From the NCBI GenBank assembly GCA_024233135.1, contig JACKPZ010000005.1:165262-229261 (forward strand): a stretch of 64,000 nt of DNA, read 5' to 3'. Positions within the stretch are counted from its first letter, which is position 1. Every line of letters starts with the position of its first letter. Under the pieces are notes generated by a model. The model saw only the letters and a list, made by a program, of their open reading frames with translations. It did not search any database and had not been told where the DNA came from. Position numbers and translations under genes: made by a program. Shown in pieces: positions 9,782 to 17,571 of this stretch. This DNA comes from Akkermansiaceae bacterium. Lineage in GTDB: Bacteria; Verrucomicrobiota; Verrucomicrobiia; Verrucomicrobiales; Akkermansiaceae.

Positions 9782-10387
9782 ATGTCCGCCAAGTCACTCA
9801 CCGTCGATGACGCCCAAGCCGCCAACCTCGTGTTGGTCGGTCCGGAGAAGGGCCGCCAGGCCGTCCACGACCTCGTCACCGCCTACCGGGCGAACCGCCG
9901 CACCGGATCCGCCTGCACCAAGACCCGCGGCGAGGTTTCCGGCAACAACAAGAAGATCTACCGCCAGAAAGGCACCGGCAACGCCCGCCACGGCGACAAA
10001 CGCGCGCCGATCTTCGTCGGCGGTGGCGTGGTGTTCGGCCCGCGCCCCCGCGACTACTCGAAGAAAGTCACCAAGACCACCCGCCGCCTCGCGCTGCGCC
10101 GTGTCCTCGGCGATCTGGTCCGCGGCGAGAAAATCAAGGTGGTCGACAGCTTCTCGATTTCCGACGGCAAGACCAAGAGCTTCGTCGCCGCCGTCAGCGG
10201 CATCGCGGCCGGCAAGGTTCTCATCGTCGCCAACTCTTTCGACGACTCCACCTATCTCGCCGCGCGCAACGTGGCCTGGGCGCAGCTCGTCACCGCCTCC
10301 GACGTGAACGTCGAGCAACTGCTGCTCGCCCGCACCGTCATCCTCGTCGGCGACGCGCTCCAAACGCTCGCCCAACGCACCGCCTGA
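9782..10387 (+). CDS. rplD: 50S ribosomal protein L4
   Basis: 201 residues. L4 lines the polypeptide exit tunnel with a long loop, here around residues 40-85 with RTGSACTKTRGEVSGNNKK, YRQKGTGNARHGDKRAPIF and GGGVVFGPRPRDYSKKV. The loop is complete. In E. coli L4 autoregulates the S10 operon; no comparable S10 leader is visible here because rpsJ follows fusA. Confidence 0.97.
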   Translation: MSAKSLTVDDAQAANLVLVGPEKGRQAVHDLVTAYRANRRTGSACTKTRGEVSGNNKKIYRQKGTGNARHGDKRAPIFVGGGVVFGPRPRDYSKKVTKTTRRLALRRVLGDLVRGEKIKVVDSFSISDGKTKSFVAAVSGIAAGKVLIVANSFDDSTYLAARNVAWAQLVTASDVNVEQLLLARTVILVGDALQTLAQRTA

Positions 10388-10410
10388 ACCCCGGACCCCA
10401 CACCGCAGTC

Positions 10411-10695
10411 ATGAAAGACATCTACCAGGTCATCAAGAACGTCCGTCTCAGCGAGAAGGCGACCCTGCTTCAGGAAACCAACAACGAGGTCACCCTCGAA
10501 GTGGACCGCAGGGCCAACAAGCTGGAGATCAAGCAGGCCGTCGAACAACTCTTCGGAAAGCCGGTTGTCGGCGTCCGCACCGCCAACTACAACGGCAAGC
10601 TCCGTCGCCAGCGCCGGGCCGATGCCGGCCGCACACGCAACTGGAAAAAAGCGATCGTCCGCCTCAAGGAAGGCGAATCGCTCGACCTCATCTGA
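10411..10695 (+). CDS. rplW: 50S ribosomal protein L23
   Basis: 94 residues. L23 surrounds the exit tunnel opening and docks trigger factor and SRP. The motif LSEKATLLQETNNEVTLEVDRRANKLEIKQAVEQLF and the short basic loop near RRQRRADAGRTRNWKKAIVRL fit the bacterial form. Canonical position between rplD and rplB. Confidence 0.96.
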   Translation: MKDIYQVIKNVRLSEKATLLQETNNEVTLEVDRRANKLEIKQAVEQLFGKPVVGVRTANYNGKLRRQRRADAGRTRNWKKAIVRLKEGESLDLI

Positions 10696-10744
10696 GCCAC
10701 ACCGCCCGCAGCTCCAAACGTAACCATTCACCGTTCCGCGAGTC

Positions 10745-11584
10745 ATGCCTTTGAAAAACTTCAAGCCTGTCACCCCGTCCGCACGCTACAAAAGTCTCCC
10801 GACCTTCGAGGAGATCACCAAGAGCACGCCGGAGAAAAGCCTGCTCAAACCGCTCAAGCGCAGCGGCGGTCGCAACAACACCGGCCGCATCACCTGCCGC
10901 CACATCGGCGGCGGCGCCAAGCGTCACTACCGGGTCATCGACTTCAAACGCGGCCGCCGCGACGAAGCCGCCGAGGTGATCGGCATCGAATACGATCCCA
11001 ACCGCACCTGCCGCATCGCGCTGATCCAGTATGAGGATGGACAGAAGTCCTACATCCTCGCTCCGGTCGGCCTCCAGGTGGGAGCCAAGGTCGTCGCTGG
11101 TGAGAACGTCGCGCCGAAGACCGGCAACGCGATGCCGCTCAGCGCCGTGCCGCTCGGCACCTCGATCCACAACATCGAGCTCATCCCGGGCAACGGCGGC
11201 AAGGTCGCCCGCGCCGCCGGCCAGCTTGCCGTGCTCTCCAACCGCGACGGCGGCTGGGCACTCGTCAAGATGCCCTCCGGTGAGATCCGCCGTTTCAACG
11301 AACGCTGCTTCTGCACCATCGGCCAGGTCGGAAACCGCGACCACATGAACGAAACCTCCGGCAAGGCTGGTCGCAGCCGCTGGATGGGCATCCGCCCGAC
11401 CGTGCGCGGCATGTGTATGAACCCCGTCGACCACCCGAACGGTGGTGGGGAGGGCAAGTCGAAGTCCGGTGGTGGCCGCCAGCACCTTCTCAGCCCGTGG
11501 GGACACGCCAAGGGCCAGAAAACCCGCCATCACAAGAAGACGACCAATGTCTTCATCGTCGAGCGCCGCAAGAAGAAGAAATAA
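10745..11584 (+). CDS. rplB: 50S ribosomal protein L2
   Basis: 279 residues, full length. L2 is needed for subunit association and tRNA binding near the peptidyl-transferase centre. The C-terminal segment with MNPVDHPNGGGEGKS contains the conserved His, and the tail ends in a run of Lys. The N-terminus KNFKPVTPSARYK is typical. Strong agreement throughout with bacterial L2. Confidence 0.98.
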   Translation: MPLKNFKPVTPSARYKSLPTFEEITKSTPEKSLLKPLKRSGGRNNTGRITCRHIGGGAKRHYRVIDFKRGRRDEAAEVIGIEYDPNRTCRIALIQYEDGQKSYILAPVGLQVGAKVVAGENVAPKTGNAMPLSAVPLGTSIHNIELIPGNGGKVARAAGQLAVLSNRDGGWALVKMPSGEIRRFNERCFCTIGQVGNRDHMNETSGKAGRSRWMGIRPTVRGMCMNPVDHPNGGGEGKSKSGGGRQHLLSPWGHAKGQKTRHHKKTTNVFIVERRKKKK

Positions 11585-11627
11585 GCGCCGCCCACCCGCC
11601 CACTGACCCCATCCACCATCCGATCCC

Positions 11628-11900
11628 ATGCCACGCTCTCTCAAGAAAGGCCCGTTCGTCGATCAAAAGCTCCTCGCCAAGATCGACGCCGTCGCCGAAG
11701 CCGGGTCCGACCGCAAGCCGATCAAGACCTGGAGCCGCAAGTCGATGATCACTCCCGATTTCGTCGGGCACAACTTCGCGGTCCACAACGGCAAGACCTT
11801 CGTCCCGGTGTATGTCACCGAGAACATGGTCGGCCACAAGCTCGGTGAATTCGCGCCGACCCGTATCTTCCGTGCCCACGGCGGCATCGGTAAGAAGTAA
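11628..11900 (+). CDS. rpsS: 30S ribosomal protein S19
   Basis: 90 residues. S19 pairs with S13 in the 30S head. MPRSLKKGPFVDQKLL, RKSMITPDFVGHNFAVHNG and MVGHKLGEFAPTR are diagnostic. In nearly all bacteria rplV follows immediately; here an unrelated exported coiled-coil gene intervenes 24 bp downstream. Confidence 0.97.
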   Translation: MPRSLKKGPFVDQKLLAKIDAVAEAGSDRKPIKTWSRKSMITPDFVGHNFAVHNGKTFVPVYVTENMVGHKLGEFAPTRIFRAHGGIGKK

Positions 11901-11924
11901 TCCGTTTCCATCGCTCCACCGTCC

Positions 11925-12650
11925 ATGCGCGCCGTTTTCCAACACGTTGCCTCCGCCGCCGCCTTCGGGCTGCTGGCCGGCGGTGGCGTGTGCCGCGCGC
12001 AATCGGCGGACGCGGCGAAGCTGCAGGAGATCATCATCGAACTCCAGGAGCGCAACGAATCGCTCGAACGCAGCCTCGCCGAAGCCAACCGCGGGGAGAA
12101 ACAGGCCGCCGAGCAACTGGCCCAGGTGCGTGAGCGCCTCGAAGCGCTCGGCAAGAACCTGCTCGACGGCGGCGACGACCGGCTCATCCAGGCCGCCTCC
12201 GACCTGCAGCTCGCCAACGAACGCATCGCCGGGCTCGAGAGTTCCCTCTCGCGGCTCGTCTCCGCGGTGCAGGATTACATCCGCCACGCGGTGGTTTCCG
12301 ACCCGGATGCCCGCCTGCGTGTCGAAACTTCCCTAAGAGAGCTTGACGCGGTTCTCGGACTGAGGCAGAAGCCCCGCCCCGATGTCCGGACCGGCTCCCT
12401 GCAGCAGGCCCGCGTCGTCAGTCTCGATCAGGAAAGCGGCATGTTGGTTCTCAACATCGGTGAGAACCAAGGTGCCCGGATCGGCATGACCTTCCGCCTC
12501 ATGCGGGGGCAACAACCGATCGGAAACGTCATCCTCGCCGACGTCCGGAAGGCCGTAAGCGGGGTCTTCGTCGAGTCTCTCGACAATTCCGCCGACGGCC
12601 CCCGGCCCGGCGACACCGCCATTCTCGAAACTCAACCATCAGCGCAGTAA
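11925..12650 (+). CDS. Exported coiled-coil protein inserted between rpsS and rplV
   Basis: 241 residues, family not recognised. An N-terminal signal peptide ends near GGGVCRAQSA (residue about 26). Residues about 29-110 are a strong coiled-coil (LQEIIIELQERNESLERSLA; further heptads to LESSLSRLVSAVQ). The C-terminal domain (about 150-235) is beta-rich, with ARVVSLDQESGMLVLNIG and GARIGMTFRLMRGQQPIGNV, a pattern reminiscent of the small beta domains of MreC-like periplasmic proteins; that resemblance is inference. Spacing of 24 bp and 20 bp to the ribosomal neighbours and similar base composition argue that it is a settled member of the operon and not a recent insertion. Confidence 0.85.
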   Translation: MRAVFQHVASAAAFGLLAGGGVCRAQSADAAKLQEIIIELQERNESLERSLAEANRGEKQAAEQLAQVRERLEALGKNLLDGGDDRLIQAASDLQLANERIAGLESSLSRLVSAVQDYIRHAVVSDPDARLRVETSLRELDAVLGLRQKPRPDVRTGSLQQARVVSLDQESGMLVLNIGENQGARIGMTFRLMRGQQPIGNVILADVRKAVSGVFVESLDNSADGPRPGDTAILETQPSAQ

Positions 12651-12670
12651 CACCTCACTCCCGACGTCCC

Positions 12671-13081
12671 ATGGAAGTCAAAAGCACCAGCAAATATGTC
12701 CGTCTCTCGCCCAAGAAGGCCCGGGACGTCGCCCGTGAAATCCAGGGTCTGCCCGTCTCGAGCGCGCTGGACATCCTGAACTTCACGCCCAAAAAGGCCG
12801 CCCAGCTCATCGGCAAAACCCTCAAGACCGCCATCGCCGACGCGGAGAACAATTTCTCCCTCGACACCAACACGCTGGTCATCAAGGAAGCCGTCATCGG
12901 TGCCGCCCCGCTGCTCCGCCGCTACAAGCCGCGCGCCAAGGGTTCCGCGGGCCCGATCATCCGCCGCAACAGCCACATTTCCATCACTCTTGTCGGCTCC
13001 GAGCCGGAGAAGAAAAAGAAACCGGCCCGCAAGAAGGCGGCCGCCGCCAAGGAGGAAACTCCCGCCGCCGAAGAAGCCTAA
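12671..13081 (+). CDS. rplV: 50S ribosomal protein L22
   Basis: 136 residues, slightly long. L22 lines the exit tunnel. The core MEVKSTSKYVRLSPKKARDV and the tunnel hairpin with RYKPRAKGSAGPIIRRNSHI are present. A low-complexity Lys/Ala then Glu/Ala tail (about residues 115-136) extends the C-terminus beyond the usual 110 residues; such tails occur in several lineages. Confidence 0.96.
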   Translation: MEVKSTSKYVRLSPKKARDVAREIQGLPVSSALDILNFTPKKAAQLIGKTLKTAIADAENNFSLDTNTLVIKEAVIGAAPLLRRYKPRAKGSAGPIIRRNSHISITLVGSEPEKKKKPARKKAAAAKEETPAAEEA

Positions 13082-13114
13082 TCCCACTCCACACCTACCC
13101 ATCCCTCAGATCCC

Positions 13115-13816
13115 ATGGGCCAGAAAGTAAATCCGATCGCGTTCCGTCTCGCCGTCAACAAAGACTGGCGTTCGAAGTGGTATGCCGCCGGCAAGGACTA
13201 CGCGGACAAACTCCACGAAGACCTCGCGATCCGCGGCTACCTGAAAAAGCGCCTCACCAACGCCGGCCTCGCCCGCGTCGTCATCGAGCGCGCTTGGAAC
13301 AGCGTCCGCGTCACCCTGCACACCTCCCGCCCGGGCCTCATCATTGGCCGCCAGGGCAAGGAGATCGAAGTGATGACCAAGGAACTCACCGACATCTGCC
13401 AGGGTGCGCAGGTCAAAATCGACATCGTCGAGATCCGCAAGCCCGAGTTGGACGCCCAACTCGTCGCCGAGCAGATCGCGGTCCAACTGGAGCGCCGGAT
13501 TTCCTTCCGCCGTGCCATGAAGCGCGCCATCCAAACCGCCATGGACTTCGGTGCGGAGGGCATCCGCCTCCGCTGCGCCGGCCGCCTCGGTGGTGCGGAC
13601 ATCGCCCGCGCCGAGGGCTACCGCGAAGGCAAGGTGCCGCTTCAAACCCTGCGCGTGCCGCTCGACTACGGCTTCGCCGAAGCCCGCACCGTTTACGGCA
13701 TCATCGGCATCAAGTGCTGGATCAACAAGAAAGAGGACGACGGCTCTCCGGGCCCGCGTCCGCAAGGTGGCCGCGGCCGCGGCGATCGCCGTCCGCCCCG
13801 CACCGCCAACGCCTGA
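13115..13816 (+). CDS. rpsC: 30S ribosomal protein S3
   Basis: 233 residues. S3 lines the mRNA entry channel. MGQKVNPIAFRLAVNKDWRS and the KH-domain motif RPGLIIGRQGKEIEVM (about 72-87) are clear, followed by the C-terminal domain with RAMKRAIQTAMDFGAEGIRL and GYREGKVPLQTLR. The C-terminus is Gly/Arg-rich (QGGRGRGDRRPP). Confidence 0.97.
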   Translation: MGQKVNPIAFRLAVNKDWRSKWYAAGKDYADKLHEDLAIRGYLKKRLTNAGLARVVIERAWNSVRVTLHTSRPGLIIGRQGKEIEVMTKELTDICQGAQVKIDIVEIRKPELDAQLVAEQIAVQLERRISFRRAMKRAIQTAMDFGAEGIRLRCAGRLGGADIARAEGYREGKVPLQTLRVPLDYGFAEARTVYGIIGIKCWINKKEDDGSPGPRPQGGRGRGDRRPPRTANA

Positions 13817-13850
13817 CATCGAACGAATTCCCGAAACACGAACTTTTCCT

Positions 13851-13864
13851 AGGAGGACCGAGCC
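13851..13864 (+). promoter_or_regulatory. Strong Shine-Dalgarno site before rplP
   Basis: AGGAGG at 13851-13856 ends 8 nt before the rplP ATG. Most genes in this cluster have no recognisable purine-rich site or only a weak GGAA, so this perfect anti-SD match stands out and fixes the start at 13865. It may allow independent or stronger initiation on rplP, which follows a 48-bp spacer after rpsC. Confidence 0.75.
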
Positions 13865-14284
13865 ATGCCTTTGATGCCCAAACGTACCAAGTTCCGCAAG
13901 AGCCACCGCGGAAGCCGCTCCGGCAACGCCCAGCGCGGAACCACCGTCGCCTTCGGTGACTACGGCCTGCAGACCCTCGACCGCGGCTGGATGACCAACC
14001 GCCAGATCGAAGCCTGCCGTATCGCGATCAACCGCTCGCTGAAACGGAAGGGCAAGGTCTGGATCCGGATCTTCCCGCACAAGTCGATCACCTCCCGCCC
14101 GCCGGAAACACGGATGGGTAAAGGCAAGGGCGCCGTCGACGCGTGGGTCGCCGTGGTCCGCCCCGGCAACATCCTCTTCGAAGTCGCCGGCGTGCCCGAA
14201 TCCGCCGCCCGCGAGGCGATGCGCCTCGCGTCCTACAAGCTCGGCATCCGCACCCGCCTGGTTGTCCGCAATCCGCACTCCTGA
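13865..14284 (+). CDS. rplP: 50S ribosomal protein L16
   Basis: 139 residues. L16 supports A-site tRNA accommodation. MPKRTKFRKSHRG, the MTNRQIEACRIAINRSLKRK block and KSITSRPPETRMGKGKGAVD are conserved. The start MPLMPKRTK has one extra tripeptide relative to the common MLMPKR; the start is supported by the strong Shine-Dalgarno site. Confidence 0.97.
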   Translation: MPLMPKRTKFRKSHRGSRSGNAQRGTTVAFGDYGLQTLDRGWMTNRQIEACRIAINRSLKRKGKVWIRIFPHKSITSRPPETRMGKGKGAVDAWVAVVRPGNILFEVAGVPESAAREAMRLASYKLGIRTRLVVRNPHS

Positions 14285-14310
14285 TCCAGCCTCCAATCTT
14301 CGTCCGCACC

Positions 14311-14511
14311 ATGGCCAAAACCAAAGCCAAAGACATCAACGAGCTGACCCTCGACGAACTCGGCGTCCGACTCCGCGACCTGAAAGAGGAGGCTCTCAAC
14401 CTCCGCCTCCAACAGTCCACGGGCCAGCTTGAGAATGCCGCCCGCATCCGCACCGTCCGCCGCGAGACCGCGCGCGTGATGACCGCCATCAGCGCCAAAC
14501 AGAGCGCCTGA
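14311..14511 (+). CDS. rpmC: 50S ribosomal protein L29
   Basis: 66 residues. A two-helix protein at the tunnel exit. The ATG at 14311 (MAKTKAKDINELTLDEL) gives the normal length; the longer frame from 14143 only reads through the end of rplP. The family motif LRDLKEEALNLRLQQSTGQLEN and a C-terminal IRTVRRETARVMTAI are visible. Gap to rplP is 26 bp. Confidence 0.95.
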   Translation: MAKTKAKDINELTLDELGVRLRDLKEEALNLRLQQSTGQLENAARIRTVRRETARVMTAISAKQSA

Positions 14512-14543
14512 GCCCCGCCACAACACCGCATATCACACTCATC

Positions 14544-14813
14544 ATGAGCGACACCTCCCAGGACACCAAACCCCACGTCCGCAAAACCCGCGTCGGCGTG
14601 GTCATCTCCGACAAGATGAGCAAGACCCTTGTCGTCGAGCACGTCGCCCGCGTTCCCCACCCGCGGTTCAACAAGATCGTCAAGCGTTCGAAGAAATACT
14701 ACGTCCACGATGAGAAAGGCGAAGCCAGCATCGGCGACCGCGTCCGCATCGTCGAGTGCCGCCCGCTCTCCAAACTCAAGCGCTGGACCCTCGCCGAGGT
14801 GCTCTCGCACTGA
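14544..14813 (+). CDS. rpsQ: 30S ribosomal protein S17
   Basis: 89 residues. An OB-fold protein of the 30S body, binding helices of the 16S 5' domain. GVVISDKMSKTLVVEHVARV, HPRFNKIVKRSKKYYVHDE and GDRVRIVECRPLSKLKRW are typical. Last gene of the S10-type block, followed by a 63-bp spacer containing an 8-bp-period repeat before rplN. Confidence 0.96.
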   Translation: MSDTSQDTKPHVRKTRVGVVISDKMSKTLVVEHVARVPHPRFNKIVKRSKKYYVHDEKGEASIGDRVRIVECRPLSKLKRWTLAEVLSH

Positions 14814-14827
14814 TCCGGTTCCCCGGG

Positions 14828-14862
14828 TTTCAGAATCTCAGCCTTTCAGAATCTCAGCTTCT
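14828..14862. repeat. Four-unit 8-bp-period repeat in the rpsQ-rplN spacer
   Basis: TTTCAGAATCTCAGC occurs at 14828-14842 and again at 14844-14858. The CAG triplets recur every 8 bases (units CAGAATCT, CAGCCTTT, CAGAATCT, CAGCTTCT from 14831). It lies wholly in the untranslated spacer and resembles the heptameric spacers at other places in this window. Confidence 0.7.
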
Positions 14863-14876
14863 ACTTTTCTACCGCC

Positions 14877-15242
14877 ATGATCCAGATGGAATCCCTGCTC
14901 GACGTCGCCGACAACACCGGCGCACGGAGCGCCAAAATGATCGGTGTGCTCGGCAAACGCAGCCGCACCGCCAGCGTCGGTGACATCATCACCGCCCACG
15001 TCCGCGAATCCATCCCCACCGCCGCGGTGAAGAAGGGCAGCGTGGTCAAGGCCGTGGTGGTTCGCACCTCCGCTCCGATCCGCCGCGCCGACGGCTCGAT
15101 CCTCCGTTTCGACAACAACGCGATCGTCGTCATCGACAAGGACAACAACCCGCGCGGCACCCGGATCTTCGGACCCGTCGCCCGCGAGCTTCGCGAGAAA
15201 TCCTTCATGAAGATCGTGTCCCTCGCTCCCGAGGTGCTCTGA
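14877..15242 (+). CDS. rplN: 50S ribosomal protein L14
   Basis: 121 residues, normal length. L14 forms an intersubunit bridge and is the landing site of RsfS. MIQMESLLDVADNTGARS and the block PIRRADGSILRFDNNAIVVI, then GTRIFGPVARELREKSFMKI, are diagnostic. It opens the spc-type block. Confidence 0.97.
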   Translation: MIQMESLLDVADNTGARSAKMIGVLGKRSRTASVGDIITAHVRESIPTAAVKKGSVVKAVVVRTSAPIRRADGSILRFDNNAIVVIDKDNNPRGTRIFGPVARELREKSFMKIVSLAPEVL

Positions 15243-15274
15243 TCCATCCCGCAACCCGAACCGTTTCCAGAGCC

Positions 15275-15508
15275 ATGAGCCGCATCAAGACACACGTCAA
15301 AAAAGGCGACGAGGTCGAAATCATCACCGGCAACCACAAGGGCAAGCGCGGCACCGTGCTGCTCGTCAACGCCGCCAAGGGCCAGGTCGTCGTCGAAGGC
15401 GCCCGTCCCGTCAAAAAAGCCGTCCGCCCGTCCGAGGCCAACCCTTCCGGTGGCATCGAGACCATCGACGGCGCCGTCCACATCTCCAACGTCAAGAAAG
15501 TGGGCTGA
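15275..15508 (+). CDS. rplX: 50S ribosomal protein L24
   Basis: 77 residues. A KOW-fold protein that initiates 50S assembly. The KOW motif KGDEVEIITGNHKGKRGTV lies at about residues 9-27. It is shorter than E. coli L24 (104 aa), in line with many other phyla, and ends HISNVKKVG. Canonical place between rplN and rplE. Confidence 0.95.
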   Translation: MSRIKTHVKKGDEVEIITGNHKGKRGTVLLVNAAKGQVVVEGARPVKKAVRPSEANPSGGIETIDGAVHISNVKKVG

Positions 15509-15573
15509 TCCCGGAAGGGAATCCGCCCGCGCTTAAGCGCAAACGACACAACCCGCGCTGACCCGCAAAACCA

Positions 15574-16152
15574 ATGAGCATACCCACACTGCAAAAGCAC
15601 TACAAAGACAAGGTGGTGCCGGCTTTGACCCAGAAGCTCGGCTACAAGAACCCGCATCAGGTTCCCCGCCTTGAGAAGATCGTCGTCACGTCCTGCATGG
15701 GCAAGTCGGCAGACCGCAAGATCGCCGTCGATGACGCCGTCGTCGAGATCCAGAAAATCACCGGACAGCGCCCGGCGATGACCTACGCCCGCAAGTCGGT
15801 CGCCAACTTCAAACTCCGCGAGGGCGAAGTCCTCGGCGCCCGCGTCACGCTCCGCGGCACCCGCATGTGGGAGTTCCTGGACCGCTTCATCAACCTCACC
15901 GCGCCGAACATCCGCGACTTCCGCGGCATCTCGTCGAAGTCCTTCGACGGTCGCGGCAACTACGCCGTCGGCGTCAACGATCAGTCGATCTTCCCCGAAA
16001 TCGAGATCGACCAGATCAAGCGCCAGATCGGATTCGACCTGATCTTCGTCACCTCCGCCACCACCGACGCCGAAGGCCGCGCGCTCCTTACCGAGCTGGG
16101 CATGCCGTTCCGCGATACGGCCAAGAAGGCGGAAGAACCCGCCGCGGTCTGA
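15574..16152 (+). CDS. rplE: 50S ribosomal protein L5
   Basis: 192 residues. L5 binds 5S rRNA and contacts S13. The motifs PRLEKIVVTSCMGKS, ITGQRPAMTYARKSVANFKL and FRGISSKSFDGRGNYAVG are clear. In the usual spc order rpsN (S14) follows; here the next gene, 41 bp on, is rpsH. Confidence 0.97.
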   Translation: MSIPTLQKHYKDKVVPALTQKLGYKNPHQVPRLEKIVVTSCMGKSADRKIAVDDAVVEIQKITGQRPAMTYARKSVANFKLREGEVLGARVTLRGTRMWEFLDRFINLTAPNIRDFRGISSKSFDGRGNYAVGVNDQSIFPEIEIDQIKRQIGFDLIFVTSATTDAEGRALLTELGMPFRDTAKKAEEPAAV

Positions 16153-16193
16153 TCCACGGAGAAACCGAAACACTCTACCAGGAACACAACACC

Positions 16194-16589
16194 ATGGCAG
16201 TTCTCACCGATCCCATCGCCGACTTCCTCACCCGCTTCAAGAACGCTTGCCGCGCCGGCAACGAGGAGTTCTCCGCTCCCTACTCGAAGATCAAGGCGGA
16301 CATCGCCCGCATCCTCCAGGAAGAAGGTTACATCTGGAACTACGAGGTCGTCACCGACGCCAAGGCCACCATCAAGGTGAAGCCGAAATACGTCGACGGC
16401 CGCCCGGTTCTCACCGATCTCAAGCGCGTTTCCACCCCCGGCCGACGCCATTACGTCGGCGCCGGAGAGGTCCCGCGCGTCATGTCCGGCCTCGGCATTT
16501 CCATTCTTTCGACTTCGAAAGGCGTGATGTCCGGTGGCAATGCCAAGCGTCAGAACGTCGGTGGCGAACTCCTCGCCAACGTCTGGTAA
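16194..16589 (+). CDS. rpsH: 30S ribosomal protein S8
   Basis: 131 residues from the ATG at 16194 (MAVLTDPIADFLTRFKNACR); a longer frame from 15867 reads through rplE and is rejected. S8 binds the 16S central domain and in E. coli regulates the spc operon. The C-terminal RVMSGLGISILSTSKGVMSG block, ending in LANVW, is typical. The start is preceded by GGAA. Confidence 0.97.
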   Translation: MAVLTDPIADFLTRFKNACRAGNEEFSAPYSKIKADIARILQEEGYIWNYEVVTDAKATIKVKPKYVDGRPVLTDLKRVSTPGRRHYVGAGEVPRVMSGLGISILSTSKGVMSGGNAKRQNVGGELLANVW

Positions 16590-16618
16590 ACCCATCACTC
16601 GCGAAAGGAAACAACACC

Positions 16619-17158
16619 ATGTCACGAGTCGGACTCAAACCGATCGCCCTCCCCGAGAAGGTTGCTGTCAAAGTCGACGGCGCCAAGGTTCATGTCGAAG
16701 GCCCCAAGGGCAAACTCGACTTCGAACTTCCCTCGGGAATCTCCCTCAAGAACGAGGACGGCACCATCGTCGTCGCCCGCGCCTCCGAGGCCCGCGAAAT
16801 CCGCGCCCTTCACGGCACCGCCCGCAGCCTGATCCACAACATGATCATCGGCGTTTCCCAAGGCTTCGAGAAGAACCTGGAAATCCACGGCGTCGGTCTC
16901 CGGGCCGCCGTCAAAGGCCAGGAACTCGACCTCTCGCTGGGCCGTTCCCATCCTCTCCTCCACCCGATCCCGGCCGGTCTCACCGTCACCGTGAACGAGA
17001 ACACCAAGATCAAGGTGGAAGGCATCGACAAACAGCTCGTCGGCCAGTTCGCCGCCGAGGTCCGCGGTTACTACCCGCCGGAACCATACAAGGGCAAGGG
17101 CGTGCGCTACTCCGACGAGCGCGTCCGCCGCAAGGAAGGCAAGAGCGTCGGCAAATAA
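16619..17158 (+). CDS. rplF: 50S ribosomal protein L6
   Basis: 179 residues from ATG 16619 (MSRVGLKPIALPEKV). L6 sits near the GTPase-associated centre. The two alpha-beta repeats and the C-terminal signature GQFAAEVRGYYPPEPYKGKG are present. A GAAAGGAAA purine run precedes the start. Confidence 0.97.
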   Translation: MSRVGLKPIALPEKVAVKVDGAKVHVEGPKGKLDFELPSGISLKNEDGTIVVARASEAREIRALHGTARSLIHNMIIGVSQGFEKNLEIHGVGLRAAVKGQELDLSLGRSHPLLHPIPAGLTVTVNENTKIKVEGIDKQLVGQFAAEVRGYYPPEPYKGKGVRYSDERVRRKEGKSVGK

Positions 17159-17193
17159 CACGGCGGAACCAACCCCGGAACCCACACGCCAAC

Positions 17194-17550
17194 ATGAGCA
17201 CCATTCAACGCAAGTCGATCCGCCGGCGCATCCACGCCCGTATCCGCCGCAAGGTGAGCGGCACCCCCGAGCGCCCGCGCCTCGCGGTCCACACCACCAA
17301 CCAGCACATCTACGCCCAGATCATCGACGATTCCGCGGGCAGGACGCTGGCGTCCGCGTCCACCATGGACAAGTCCTTCGAAAACTCCTCCTCGAACGTC
17401 GAGTGCGCCAAAAAGATCGGCGCCCTCATCGCCGAGCGTGCGAAGGGTTCGAACATCAGCAACGTGGTCTTCGACCGCGGCGGCCATCTCTATCACGGAA
17501 AAATCAAAGCACTCGCCGATGCCGCGCGCGAAGGTGGTCTGCAATTCTAA
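17194..17550 (+). CDS. rplR: 50S ribosomal protein L18
   Basis: 118 residues from ATG 17194. L18 binds 5S rRNA with L5. RRRIHARIRRKVSGTPERPR, RLAVHTTNQHIYAQIIDD and VVFDRGGHLYHGKIKALADA are diagnostic. Canonical position between rplF and rpsE. Confidence 0.97.
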   Translation: MSTIQRKSIRRRIHARIRRKVSGTPERPRLAVHTTNQHIYAQIIDDSAGRTLASASTMDKSFENSSSNVECAKKIGALIAERAKGSNISNVVFDRGGHLYHGKIKALADAAREGGLQF

Positions 17551-17571
17551 CGCCCTGCCCCGAATCCCATC

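Noticed and set aside
13106..14296. Minus-strand open frame of 396 codons
   Set aside because: Antisense to rpsC and rplP, which are certain.
16152..16193. Possible hidden rpsN between rplE and rpsH
   Set aside because: The gap is only 41 bp, too short for S14 of any form.
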